This document shows positions 11,335 through 26,300 of a DNA stretch of 64,000 nt, piece after piece. This DNA is from Synanceia verrucosa (taxonomy: Eukaryota > Chordata > Actinopteri > Perciformes > Synanceiidae): NCBI GenBank assembly GCA_029721515.1, contig CM056567.1, positions 1,029,507 through 1,093,506 of the forward strand, written 5' to 3'. Positions within the stretch are counted from its first letter, which is position 1, and each line of letters starts with the position of its first letter. The translations under genes and the position numbers were made by a program. The notes below the pieces were generated by a model. The model was not told the origin of the DNA. It searched no databases and was given only the letters and a program-made list of their open reading frames with translations.

Positions 11335-14300
11335 ATGTAAAAAAACATGTAATAAAAAATTACATAAAATGTAAAAAAGCCATTTATAGCATGAGGAAAA
11401 TTGTGGAAAAAAAGGCAGAAAATATTTTTTAAAGTGTGAAAAAAGTCATCAGAAAGACTTATTATAGTGTGTTGTAATATTTTATTGCATGATTTGTTGG
11501 GAAAACATGAAAAAAAAGTCATTTTCCAACATGAGGAAAATGGTCAAAAAAGTCATAGTATAGTATGTCGAAAAAAGTCAGAAAATAACAATTTTTAAAA
11601 TGTCAAAAAAAGTCATCAGAAAGACTTATTATAGTGTGTTCTATTATTTTATTGCACGATTTGTTGTAAAAAACATGAAAAAAAAGTCATTTTCCAACAT
11701 GAGGAAAATGGTCAAAAAAGTCATAGTATAGTATGTCGAAAAAAGTCAGAAAATAACAATTTTTAAAGTGTCAGAAAAAGTCATCAGAAAAACTTATTAT
11801 AGTGTGTTCTATTATTTTATTGCACGATTTGTTGGGAAAACATGAAAAAAAACTAATTTTCCAACATGAGGAAAATGGTCAAAAAAGTCATAGTATAGTA
11901 TGTCGAAAAAAGTCAGAAAATAACAATTTTTAAAATGTCAAAAAAAGTCATCAGAAAGACTTATTATAGTGTGTTGTATTATTTTATTGCACGATTTGTT
12001 GGGAAAAAATGAAAAAAAAACTAATTTTCCAACATGAGGAAAATGGTCAAAAAAGTCATAGTATAGTATGTCGAAAAAAGTCAGAAAATAACAATTTTTA
12101 AAATGTCAAAAAAAGTCATCAGAAAGACTTATTATAGTGTGTTGTATTATTTTATTGCACGATTTGTTGGGAAAAACATGAAAAAAAAGTCATTTTCCAA
12201 CATGAGGAAAATGGTCAAAAAAGTCATAGTATAGTATGTCGAAAAAAGTCAGAAAATAACAATTTTTAAAATGTCAAAAAAAGTCATCAGAAAGACTTAT
12301 TATAGTGTGTTTTATTATTTTATTGCACGATTTGTTGTAAAAAAACATGAAAAAAAAGTCATTTTCAAACATGAGGAAAATGGTCAAAAAAGTCATAGTA
12401 TAGTATGTCGAAAAAAGTCAGAAAATAACAATTTTTAAAATGTCAAAAAGAGTCATCAAAAAGACTTATTATAGTGTGTTTTATTATTTTATTGCACGAT
12501 TTGTTATAAAAAAACATGAAAAAAAAGTCATTTTCCAACATGAGGAAAATGGTCAAAAAAGTCATAGTATAGTATGTCGAAAAAAGTCAGAAAATAACTA
12601 TTTTTAAAATGTCAAAAAAGTCATCAGAAAGACTTATTATAGTGTGTTCTATTATTTTATTGCACGATTTGTTGGGAAAACATGAAAAAAAAGTCATTTT
12701 CCAACATGAGGAAAATGGTCAAAAAAGTCATAGTATAGTATGTCGAAAAAAGTCAGAAAATAACAATTTTTAAAATGTCAAAAAAAGTCATCAGAAAGAC
12801 TTATTATAGTGTGTTCTATTATTTTATTGCACGATTTGTTATAAAAAAACATGAAAAAAAAGTCATTTTCAAACATGAGGAAAATGGTCAAAAAAGTCAT
12901 AGTATAGTATGTCGAAAAAAGTCAGAAAATAACAATTTTTAAAATGTCAAAAAGAGTCATCAAAAAGACTTATTATAGTGTGTTTTATTATTTTATTGCA
13001 CGATTTGTTATAAAAAAAACATGAAAAAAAAGTCATTTTCAAACATGAGGCAAATGGTCAAAAAAGTCATAGTATAGTATGTCGAAAAAAGTCAGAAAAT
13101 AACTATTTTTAAAATGTCAAAAAAAGTCATCAGAAAGACTTATTATAGTGTGTTGTATTATTTTATTGCACGATTTGTTGGGAAAAAATGAAAAAAAAAC
13201 TAATTTTCCAACATGAGGAAAATGGTCAAAAAAGTCATAGTATAGTATGTCGAAAAAAGTCAGAAAATAACAATTTTTAAAATGTCAAAAAAAGTCATCA
13301 GAAAGACTTATTATAGTGTCTTGTATTATTTTATTGCACGATTTGTTGTAAAAAACATGAAAAAAACTAATTTTCCAACATGAGGAAAATGGTCAAAAAA
13401 GTCATAGTATAGTATGTCGAAAAAAGTCAGAAAATAACAATTTTTAAAATGTCAAAAAAAGTCATCAGAAAGACTTATTATAGTGTGTTTTATTATTTTA
13501 TTGCACGATTTGTTGGGAAAAAACATGAAAAAAAAGTCATTTTCCAACATGAGGAAAATGGTCAAAAAAGTCATAGTATAGTATGTCGAAAAAAGTCAGA
13601 AAATAACAATTTTTAAAATGTCAAAAAGAGTCATCAAAAAGACTTATTATAGTGTGTTTTATTATTTTATTGCACGATTTGTTGTAAAAAACATGAAAAA
13701 AAGTCATTTTCCAACATGAGGAAAATGGTCAAAAAAGTCATAGTATAGTATGTCGAAAAAAGTCAGAAAATAACAATTTTTAAAATGTCAAAAAAAGTCA
13801 TCAGAAGACTTATTATAGCGTGTTCTATTATTTTATTGCACGATTTGTTGGGAAAACATGAAAAAAAGTCATTTTCCAACATGAGGAAAATGGTCAAAAA
13901 AGTCATAGTATAGTATGTCGAAAAAAGTCAGAAAATAACAATTTTTAAAATGTCAAAAAAAGTCATCAGAAAGACTTATTATAGTGTGTTGTATTATTTT
14001 ATTGCACGATTTGTTGGGAAAAACATGAAAAAAACTAATTTTCCAACATGAGGAAAATGGTCAAAAAAGTCATAGTATAGTATGTCGAAAAAAGTCAGAA
14101 AATAACAATTTTTAAAATGTCAAAAAAAGTCATCAGAAAGACTTATTATAGTGTGTTTTATTATTTTATTGCACGATTTGTTGGGAAAAAACATGAAAAA
14201 AAAGTCATTTTCCAACATGAGGAAAATGGTCAAAAAAGTCATAGTATAGTATGTCGAAAAAAGTCAGAAAATAACAATTTTTAAAATGTCAAAAAAAGTC

Positions 14301-17300
14301 ATCAGAAAGACTTATTATAGTGTCTTGTATTATTTTATTGCACGATTTGTTGTAAAAAACATGAAAAAAACTAATTTTCCAACATGAGGAAAATGGTCAA
14401 AAAAGTCATAGTATAGTATGTCGAAAAAAGTCAGAAAATAACAATTTTTAAAATGTCAAAAAAAGTCATCAGAAAGACTTATTATAGTGTGTTGTATTAT
14501 TTTATTGCACGATTTGTTGTTAAAAACATGAAAAAAAAGTCATTTTCCAACATGAGGAAAATGGTCAAAAAAGTCATAGTATAGTATGTCGAAAAAAGTC
14601 AGAAAATAACAATTTTTAAAATGTCAAAAAAAGTCATCAGAAAGACTTATTATAGTGTGTTGTATTATTTTATTGCACGATTTGTTGGGAAAAAATGAAA
14701 AAAAAACTAATTTTCCAACATGAGGAAAATGGTCAAAAAAGTCATAGTATAGTATGTCGAAAAAAGTCAGAAAATAACAATTTTTAAAATGTCAAAAAAA
14801 GTCATCAGAAAGACTTATTATAGTGTGTTTTATTATTTTATTGCACGATTTGTTGGGAAAAACATGAAAAAAACTAATTTTCCAACATGAGGAAAATGGT
14901 CAAAAAAGTCATAGTATAGTATGTCGAAAAAAGTCAGAAAATAACAATTTTTAAAATGTCAAAAAAAGTCATCAGAAAGACTTATTATAGTGTGTTCTAT
15001 TATTTTATTGCACGATTTGTTGTAAAAAACATGAAAAAAACTAATTTTCCAACATGAGGAAAATGGTCAAAAAAGTCATAGTATAGTATGTCGAAAAAAG
15101 TCAGAAAATAACTATTTTTAAAATGTCAAAAAAAGTCATCAGAAGACTTATTATAGTGTGTTCTATTATTTTATTGCACGATTTGTTGGAAAAAATGAAA
15201 AAAAAACTAATTTTCCAACATGAGGAAAATGGTCAAAAAAGTCATAGTATAGTATGTCGAAAAAAGTCAGAAAATAACAATTTTTAAAATGTCAAAAAAA
15301 GTCATCAGAAAGATTTATTATAGTGTGTTTTATTATTTTATTGCACGATTTGTTGTAAAAAACATTAAAAAAAAGTCATTTTCCAACATGAGGAAAATGG
15401 TCAAAAAAGTCATAGTATAGTATGTCGAAAAAAGTCAGAAAATAACAATTTTTAAAATGTCAAAAAAAGTCATCAGAAAGACTTATTATAGTGTGTTGTA
15501 TTATTTTATTGCACGATTTGTTGGGAAAAAATGAAAAAAAACTAATTTTCCAACATGAGGAAAACGGTCAAAAAAGTCATAGTATAGTATGTCGAAAAAA
15601 GTCAGAAAATAACAATTTTTAAAATGTCAAAAAAAGTCATCAGAAAGACTTATTATAGTGTGTTCTATTATTTTATTGCACGATTTGTTGTAAAAAACAT
15701 GAAAAAAACTAATTTTCCAACATGAGGAAAATGGTCAAAAAAGTCATAGTATAGTATGTCGAAAAAAGTCAGAAAATAACAATTTTTAAAATGTCAAAAA
15801 AAGTCATCAGAAAGACTTATTATAGTGTGTTCTATTATTTTATTGCACGATTTGTTGGGAAAACATGAAAAAAAGTCATTTTCCAACATGAGGAAAATGG
15901 TCAAAAAAGTCATAGTATAGTATGTCGAAAAAAGTCAGAAAATAACAATTTTTAAAATGTCAAAAAAAGTCATCAGAAAGACTTATTATAGTGTGTTGTA
16001 TTATTTTATTGCACGATTTGTTGGGAAAAAATGAAAAAAAACTAATTTTCCAACATGAGGAAAACGGTCAAAAAAGTCATAGTATAGTATGTCGAAAAAA
16101 GTCAGAAAATAACTATTTTTAAAATGTCAAAAAAAGTCATCAGAAAGACTTATTATAGTGTGTTGTATTATTTTATTGCACGATTTGTTGGGAAAACATG
16201 AAAAAAAAACTAATTTTCCAACATGAGGAAAACGGTCAAAAAAGTCATAGTATAGTATGTCGAAAAAAGTCAGAAAATAACTATTTTTAAAATGTCAAAA
16301 AAAGTCATCAGAAAGACTTATTATAGTGTGTTGTATTATTTTATTGCACGATTTGTTGGGAAAAAACATGAAAAAAAAGTCATTTTCCAACATGAGGAAA
16401 ATGGTCAAAAAAGTCATAGTATAGTATGTCGAAAAAAGTCAAAAAATAACAATTTTTAAAATGTCAAAAAAAGTCATCAGAAAGACTTATTATAGTGTGT
16501 TCTATTATTTTATTGCACGATTTGTTGTAAAAAACATGAAAAAAAAGTCATTTTCCAACATGAGGAAAATGGTCAAAAAAGTCATAGTATAGTATGTCGA
16601 AAAAAGTCAGAAAATAACTATTTTTAAAATGTCAAAAAAAGTCATCAGAAAGACTTATTATAGTGTTCTATTATTTTATTGCACGATTTGTTGGGAAAAC
16701 ATGAAAAAAAGTCATTTTCCAACATGAGGAAAATGGTCAAAAAAGTCATAGTATAGTATGTCGAAAAAAGTCAGAAAATAACAATTTTTAAAATGTCAAA
16801 AAAAGTCATCAGAAAGACTTATTATAGTGTGTTCTATTATTTTATTGCACGATTTGTTGGGAAAACATGAAAAAAAAACTAATTTTCCAACATGAGGAAA
16901 ATGGTCAAAAAAGTCATAGTATAGTATGTCGAAAAAAGTCAGAAAATAACAATTTTTAAAATGTCAAAAAAAGTCATCAGAAAGACTTATTATAGTGTGT
17001 TGTATTATTTTATTGCACGATTTGTTGGGAAAACATGAAAAAAAACTAATTTTCCAACATGAGGAAAATGGTCAAAAAAGTCATAGTATAGTATGTCGAA
17101 AAAAGTCAGAAAATAACAATTTTTAAAATGTCAAAAAAAGTCATCAGAAAGACTTATTATAGTGTGTTCTATTATTTTATTGCACGATTTGTTGGGAAAA
17201 AAATGAAAAAAAAAAACTAATTTTCCAACATGAGGAAAATGGTCAAAAAAGTCATAGTATAGTATGTCGAAAAAAGTCAGAAAATAACAATTTTTAAAAT

Positions 17301-20300
17301 GTCAAAAAAAGTCATCAGAAAGACTTATTATAGTGTGTTTTATTATTTTATTGCACGATTTGTTGGGAAAAACATGAAAAAAAAGTCATTTTCCAACATG
17401 AGGAAAATGGTCAAAAAAGTCATAGTATAGTATGTCGAAAAAAGTCAGAAAATAACAATTTTTAAAATGTCAAAAAAAGTCATCAGAAAGACTTATTATA
17501 GTGTGTTGTATTATTTTATTGCACGATTTGTTGGGAAAACATAAAAAAAGTCATTTTCCAACATGAGGAAAATGGTCAAAAAAGTCATAGTATAGTATGT
17601 CGAAAAAAGTCAGAAAATAACAATTTTTAAAATGTCAAAAAAAGTCATCAGAAAGACTTATTATAGTGTGTTCTATTATTTTATTGCACGATTTGTTGTA
17701 AAAAACATGAAAAAAAAGTCATTTTCCAACATGAGGAAAATGGTCAAAAAAGTCATAGTATAGTATGTCGAAAAAAGTCAGAAAATAACAATTTTTAAAA
17801 TGTCAAAAAAAGTCATCAGAAAGACTTATTATAGTGTGTTGTATTATTTTATTGCACGATTTGTTGGGAAAAAATGAAAAAAAAACTAATTTTCCAACAT
17901 GAGGAAAATGGTCAAAAAAGTCATAGTATAGTATGTCGAAAAAAGTCAGAAAATAACTATTTTTAAAATGTCAAAAAAAGTCAGAAAGACTTATTATAGT
18001 GTGTTTTATTATTTTATTGCACGATTTGTTGGGAAAAACATGAAAAAAACTAATTTTCCAACATGAGGAAAATGGTCAAAAAAGTCATAGTATAGTATGT
18101 CGAAAAAAGTCAGAAAATAACAATTTTTAAAGTGTCAAAAAAAGTCATCAGAAAGACTTATTATAGTGTGTTTTATTATTTTATTGCATGATTTGTTGTA
18201 AAAAACATGAAAAAAAACCTAATTTTCCAACATGAGGAAAATGGTCAAAAAAGTCATAGTATAGTATGTCGAAAAAAGTCAGAAAATAACAATTTTTAAA
18301 ATGTCAAAAAAAGTCATCAGAAAGACTTATTATAGTGTGTTCTATTATTTTATTGCACGATTTGTTGGAAAAAATGAAAAAAAAAAACTAATTTTCCAAC
18401 ATGAGGAAAATGGTCAAAAAAGTCATAGTATAGTATGTCGAAAAAAGTCAGAAAATAACAATTTTTAAAATGTCAAAAAAAGTCATCAGAAAGATTTATT
18501 ATAGTGTGTTTTATTATTTTATTGCACGATTTGTTGTAAAAAACATTAAAAAAAAGTCATTTTCCAACATGAGGAAAATGGTCAAAAAAGTCATAGTATA
18601 GTATGTCGAAAAAAGTCAGAAAATAACAATTTTTAAAGTGTCAAAAAAGTCATCAGAAAGACTTATTATAGTGTCTTGTATTATTTTATTGCACGATTTG
18701 TTGGGAAAACATGAAAAAAAAACTAATTTTCCAACATGAGGAAAATGGTCAAAAAAGTCATAGTATAGTATGTCGAAAAAAGTCAGAAAATAACAATTTT
18801 TAAAATGTCAAAAAAAGTCATCAGAAAGACTTATTATAGTGTGTTCTATTATTTTATTGCACGATTTGTTGTAAAAAACATGAAAAAAACTAATTTTCCA
18901 ACATGAGGAAAATGGTCAAAAAAGTCATAGTATAGTATGTCGAAAAAAGTCAGAAAATAACAATTTTTAAAATGTCAAAAAAAGTCATCAGAAAGACTTA
19001 TTATAGTGTGTTCTATTATTTTATTGCACGATTTGTTGTAAAAAAAAATGAGAAAAAGTCATTTTCCAACATAAGGAAAATGGTCAAAAAAGTCATAGTA
19101 TAGTATGTCGAAAAAAGTCAGAAAATAACTATTTTTAAAATGTCAAAAAAAGTCATCAGAAAGACTTATTATAGTGTGTTGTATTATTTTATTGCACGAT
19201 TTGTTGGGAAAAAAATGAAAAAAAAAAACTAATTTTCCAACATGAGGAAAATGGTCAAAAAAGTCATAGTATAGTATGTCGAAAAAAGTCAGAAAATAAC
19301 AATTTTTAAAATGTCAAAAAAAGTCAGAAAGACTTATTATAGTGTGTTTTATTATTTTATTGCACGATTTGTTGGGAAAAACATGAAAAAAACTAATTTT
19401 CCAACATGAGGAAAATGGTCAAAAAAGTCATAGTATAGTATGTCGAAAAAAGTCAGAAAATAACAATTTTTAAAGTGTCAAAAAAGTCATCAGAAAGACT
19501 TATTATAGTGTCTTGTATTATTTTATTGCACGATTTGTTGGGAAAACATGAAAGAAAACCTAATTTTCCAACATGAGGAAAACGGTCAAAAAAGTCATAG
19601 TATAGTATGTCGAAAAAAGTCAGAAAATAACTATTTTTAAAATGTCAAAAAAAGTCATCAGAAAGACTTATTATAGTGTGTTCTATTATTTTATTGCACG
19701 ATTTGTTGGGAAAACATGAAAAAAAAACTAATTTTCCAACATGAGGAAAACGGTCAAAAAAGTCATAGTATAGTATGTCGAAAAAAGTCAGAAAATAACA
19801 TTTTTTAAAGTGTCAGAAAAAGTCATCAGAAAGACTTATTATAGCGTGTTTTATTATTTTATTGCACGATTTGTTGTAAAAAACATGAAAAAAACTAATT
19901 TTCCAAAATGAGGAAAATGGTCAAAAAAGTCATAGTATAGTATGTCGAAAAAAGTCAGAAAATAACAATTTTTAAAATGTCAAAAAAAGTCATCAGAAAG
20001 ACTTATTATAGCGTGTTTTATTATTTTATTGCAAGATTTGTTGGGAAAAAATGAAAAAAAAACTAATTTTCCAACATGAGGAAAATGGTCAAAAAAGTCA
20101 TAGTATAGTATGTCGAAAAAAGTCAGAAAATAACAATTTTTAAAATGTCAAAAAAAGTCATCAGAAAGACTTATTATAGTGTCTTGTATTATTTTATTGC
20201 ACGATTTGTTGTAAAAAACATGAAAAAAACTAATTTTCCAAAATGAGGAAAATGGTCAAAAAAGTCATAGTATAGTATGTCGAAAAAAGTCAGAAAATAA

Positions 20301-23300
20301 CAATTTTTAAAGTGTCAAAAAAGTCATCAGAAAGACTTATTATAGTGTGTTTTATTATTTTATTGCACGATTTGTTGGGAAAACATGAAAAAAAAGTCAT
20401 TTTCCAACATGAGGAAAATGGTCAAAAAAGTCATAGTATAGTATGTCGAAAAAAGTCAGAAAATAACAATTTTTAAAATGTCAAAAAAAGTCATCAGAAA
20501 GACTTATTATATTGTGTTCTATTATTTTATTGCACGATTTGTTGGAAAAAATGAAAAAAAAACCCATTTTCCAACATGAGGAAAATGGTCAAAAAAGTCA
20601 TAGTATAGTATGTCGAAAAAAGTCAGAAAATAACAATTTTTAAAATGTCAAAAAAAGTCATCAGAAAGACTTATTATAGTGTGTTTTATTATTTTATTGC
20701 ACGATTTGTTGGGAAAAAATGAAAAAAAAACTAATTTTCCAACATGAGGAAAATGGTCAAAAAAGTCATAGTATAGTATGTCGAAAAAAGTCAGAAAATA
20801 ACAATTTTTAAAATGTCAAAAAAAGTCAGAAAGACTTATTATAGTGTGTTTTATTATTTTATTGCACGATTTGTTGGGAAAAAAATGAAAAAAAAAAAAA
20901 AATTTCCAACATGAGGAAAATGGTCAAAAAAGTCATAGTATAGTATGTCGAAAAAAGTCAGAAAATAACAATTTTTAAAATGTCAAAAAAAGTCATCAGA
21001 AAGACTTATTATAGCGTGTTTTATTATTTTATTGCACGATTTGTTGGGAAAACATGAAAAACTAATTTTCCAACATGAGGAAAATGGTCAAAAAGTCATA
21101 GTATAGTATGTCGAAAAAGTCAGAAAATAACAATTTTTAAAATGTCAAAAAAGTCATCAGAAAGACTTATTATAGTGTCTTTATTATTTTATTGCACGAT
21201 TTGTTGGGAAAACATGAAAAACTAATTTTCCAACATGAGGAAAATGGTCAAAAAAGTAATAGTATAGTATGTCGAAAAAAGTCAGAAAATAACTATTTTT
21301 AAACTGTCAAAAAAAGTCATCAGAAAGACTTATTATAGTGTGTTCTATTATTTTATTGCATGATTTGTTGGGAAAAAATGAAAAAAAGTCATTTTCCAAC
21401 ATGAGGAAAATGGTCAAAAAAGTCATAGTATAGTATGTCGAAAAAAGTCAGAAAATAACAATTTTTAAAATGTCAAAAAAAGTCATCAGAAAGACTTATT
21501 ATAGTGTGTTCTATTATTTTATTGCACGATTTGTTATAAAAAAACATGAAAAAAAACTAATTTTCCAACATGAGGAAAATGGTCAAAAAAGTCATAGTAT
21601 AGTATGTCGAAAAAAGTCAGAAAATAACAATTTTTAAAATGTCAAAAAAAGTCATCAGAAAGACTTATTATAGTGTGTTCTATTATTTTATTGCACGATT
21701 TGTTGGGAAAACATGAAAAAGTCATTTTCCAACATGAGGAAAATGGTCAAAAAGTCATAGTATAGTATGTCGAAAAAAGTCAGAAAATAACTATTTTTAA
21801 AATGTCAAAAAAAGTCATCAGAAAGACTTATTATAGTGTGTTGTATTATTTTATTGCACGATTTGTTGGGAAAAAACATGAAAAAAAAGTCATTTTCCAA
21901 CATGAGGAAAATGGTCAAAAAAGTCATAGTATAGTATGTCGAAAAAAGTCAGAAAATAACAATTTTTAAAATTTCAAAAAAAGTCATCAGAAAGACTTAT
22001 TATAGCGTGTTTTATTATTTTATTGCACGATTTGTTGGGAAAACATGAAAAAAAAGTCATTTTCCAACATGAGGAAAATGGTCAAAAAAGTCATAGTATA
22101 GTATGTCGAAAAAAGTCAGAAAATAACAATTTTTAAAATGTCAAAAAAAGTCATCAGAAAGACTTATTATAGTGTGTTCTATTATTTTATTGCACGATTT
22201 GTTGTAAAAAACATGAAAAAAACTAATTTTCCAACATGAGGAAAATGGTCAAAAAAGTCATAGTATAGTATGTCGAAAAAAGTCAGAAAATAACAATTTT
22301 TAAAATGTCAAAAAAAAGTCATCAGAAAGACTTATTATAGTGTGTTGTATTATTTTATTGCACGATTTGTTGTAAAAAAACATGAAAAAAAAACTAATTT
22401 TCCAACATGAGGAAAATGGTCAAAAAAGTCATAGTATAGTATGTCGAAAAAAGTCAGAAAATAACATTTTTTAAAGTGTCAGAAAAAGTCATCAGAAAGA
22501 CTTATTATAGTGTGTTCTATTATTTTATTGCATGATTTGTTGTAAAAAATAAATGAGAAAAAGTCATTTTCAAACATGAGGAAAATGGTCAAAAAAGTCA
22601 TAGTATAGTATGTCGAAAAAAGTCAGAAAATAACAATTTTTAAAATGTCAAAAAAAGTCAGAAAGACTTATTATAGTGTGTTCTATTATTTTATTGCACG
22701 ATTTGTTGGGAAAAAAATGAAAAAAAAAAAAATTTCCAACATGAGGAAAATGGTCAAAAAAGTCATAGTATAGTATGTCGAAAAAAGTCAGAAAATAACA
22801 ATTTTTAAAATGTCAAAAAAAGTCATCAGAAAGACTTATTATAGTGTGTTTTATTATTTTATTGCACGATTTGTTGTAAAAAACATGAAAAAAACTAATT
22901 TTCCAACATGAGGAAAATGGTCAAAAAAGTCATAGTATAGTATGTCGAAAAAAGTCAGAAAATAACTATTTTTAAAATGTCAAAAAAAGTCATCAGAAGA
23001 CTTATTATAGTGTGTTTTATTATTTTATTGCACGATTTGTTGGGAAAAAATGAAAAAAAAACTAATTTTCCAACATGAGGAAAATGGTCAAAAAAGTCAT
23101 AGTATAGTATGTCGAAAAAAGTCAGAAAATAACAATTTTTAAAATGTCAAAAAAAGTCATCAGAAAGACTTATTATATTGTGTTCTATTATTTTATTGCA
23201 CGATTTGTTGGGAAAACATGAAAAAAATTAAATTTACAACATGATGAAAGTGGTCAAAAAGTCATAGTATAGTATGTCGAAAAAGTCAGAAAATAACATT

Positions 23301-26300
23301 TTTAAAATGTCAAAAAAGTCATCAGAAAGACTTATTATAGTGTGTTTTATTATTTTATTGCACGATTTGTTGTAAAAACATGAAAAACTAATTTTCCAAC
23401 ATGAGGAAAATGGTCAAAAAAGTCATAGTATAGTATGTCGAAAAAAGTCAGAAAATAACTATTTTTAAAATGTCAAAAAAAGTCATCAGAAAGACTTATT
23501 ATAGTGTGTTGTATTATTTTATTGCACGATTTGTTGGGAAAACATAAAAAAAGTCATTTTCCAACATGAGGAAAATGGTCAAAAAAGTCATAGTATAGTA
23601 TGTCGAAAAAAGTCAGAAAATAACAATTTTTAAAATGTCAAAAAAAGTCATCAGAAAGACTTATTATAGTGTGTTTTATTATTTTATTGCACGATTTGTT
23701 GGGAAAAAATGAAAAAAAACTAATTTTCCAACATGAGGAAAATGGTCAAAAAAGTCATAGTATAGTATGTCGAAAAAAGTCAGAAAATAACAATTTTTAA
23801 AATGTCAAAAAAAGTCATCAGAAAGACTTATTATATTGTGTTGTATTATTTTATTGCACGATTTGTTGGGAAAAAATGAAAAAAAAAACTAATTTTCCAA
23901 CATGAGGAAAATGGTCAAAAAAGTCATAGTATAGTATGTCGAAAAAAGTCAGAAAATAACAATTTTTAAAATGTCAAAAAAAGTCATCAGAAAGACTTAT
24001 TATAGTGAGCTTTATTATTTTATTGCACGATTTGTTGGGAAAACATGAAAAAAAAACTAATTTTCCAACATGAGGAAAACGGTCAAAAAAGTCATAGTAT
24101 AGTATGTCGAAAAAAGTCAGAAAATAACATTTTTTAAAGTGTCAAAAAAGTCATCAGAAAGACTTATTATAGTGTGTTGTATTATTTTATTGCACGATTT
24201 GTTGGGAAAACATGAAAAAAAAGTCATTTTCCAACATGAGGAAAATGGTCAAAAAAGTCATAGTATAGTATGTCGAAAAAAGTCAGAAAATAACAATTTT
24301 TAAAATGTCAAAAAAAGTCATCAGAAAGACTTATTATAGCGTGTTTTATTATTTTATTGCACGATTTGTTGTAAAAAACATGAAAAAAAGTCATTTTCCA
24401 ACATGAGGAAAATGGTCAAAAAAGTCATAGTATAGTATGTCGAAAAAAGTCAGAAAATAACAATTTTTAAAATGTCAAAAAAAGTCATCAGAAAGACTTA
24501 TTATAGTGTGTTCTATTATTTTATTGCATGATTTGTTGTAAAAAACATGAAAAAAACTAATTTTCCAACATGAGGAAAATGGTCAAAAAAGTCATAGTAT
24601 AGTATGTCGAAAAAAGTCAGATAATAACAATTTTTAAAATGTCAAAAAAAGTCATCAGAAAGACTTATTATAGCGTGTTTTATTATTTTATTGCAAGATT
24701 TGTTGGGAAAAAATGAAAAAAAAACTAATTTTCCAACATGAGGAAAATGGTCAAAAAAGTCATTGTATAGTATGTCGAAAAAAGTCAGATAATAACAATT
24801 TTTAAAATGTCAAAAAAAGTCATCAGAAAGACTTATTATAGTGTGTTTTATTATTTTATTGCACGATTTGTTGTAAAAACATGAAAAACTAATTTTCCAA
24901 CATGAGGAAAATGGTGAAAAAAGTCATAGTATAGTATGTCGAAAAAAGTCAGAAAATAACAATTTTTAAAATGTCAAAAAAAGTCATTAGAAGACTTATT
25001 ATTGTGTCTTGTATTATTTTATTGCACGATTTGTTGGGAAAACATGAAAAAAAGTCATTTTCCAACATGAGGAAAATGGTCAAAAAAGTTATAGTATAGT
25101 ATGTCGAAAAAAGTCAGAAAATAACAATTTTTAAAATGTCAAAAAAAGTCATCAGAAAGACTTATTATAGCGTGTTTTATTATTTTATTGCACGATTTGT
25201 TGGGAAAACATGAAAAAAAAGTCATTTTCCAACATGAGGAAAATGGTCAAAAAAGTCATAGTATAGTATGTCGAAAAAAGTCAGAAAATAACAATTTTTA
25301 AAATGTCAAAAAAAGTCATCAGAAAGACTTATTATAGCGTGTTCTATTATTTTATTGCAAGATTTGTTGGGAAAAAATGAAAAAAAAACTAATTTTCCAA
25401 CATGAGGAAAATGGTCAAAAAAGTCATAGTATAGTATGTCGAAAAAAGTCAGAAAATAACAATTTTTAAAATGTCAAAAAAAGTCATCAGAAAGACTTAT
25501 TATATTGTGTTCTATTATTTTATTGCACGATTTGTTGTAAAAAACATGAAAAAAACTAATTTTCCAACATGAGGAAAATGGTCAAAAAAGTCATAGTATA
25601 GTATGTCGAAAAAAGTCAGATAATAACAATTTTTAAAATGTCAAAAAAAGTCATCAGAAAGACTTATTATAGTGTGTTTTATTATTTTATTGCATGATTT
25701 GTTGGGAAAAAAATGAAAAAAAAGTCATTTTCCAACATGAGGAAAATGGTCAAAAAAGTCATAGTATAGTATGTCGAAAAAAGTCAGAAAATAACAATTT
25801 TTAAAATGTCAAAAAAAGTCATCAGAAAGACTTATTATAGTGTGTTCTATTATTTTATTGCACGATTTGTTGTAAAAAACATGAAAAAAAAGTCATTTTC
25901 CAACATGAGGAAAATGGTCAAAAAAGTCATAGTATAGTATGTCGAAAAAAGTCAGAAAATAACTATTTTTAAAATGTCAAAAAAAGTCATCAGAAAGACT
26001 TATTATATTGTGTTCTATTATTTTATTGCACGATTTGTTGGGAAAAAATGAAAAAAAAACTAATTTTCCAACATGAGGAAAATGGTCAAAAAAGTCATTG
26101 TATAGTATGTCGAAAAAAGTCAGATAATAACAATTTTTAAAATGTCAAAAAAAGTCATCAGAAAGACTTATTATAGTGTGTTTTATTATTTTATTGCATG
26201 ATTTGTTGGGAAAAAAATGAAAAAAAAGTCATTTTCCAACATGAGGAAAATGGTCAAAAAAGTCATAGTATAGTATGTCGAAAAAAGTCAGAAAATAACA

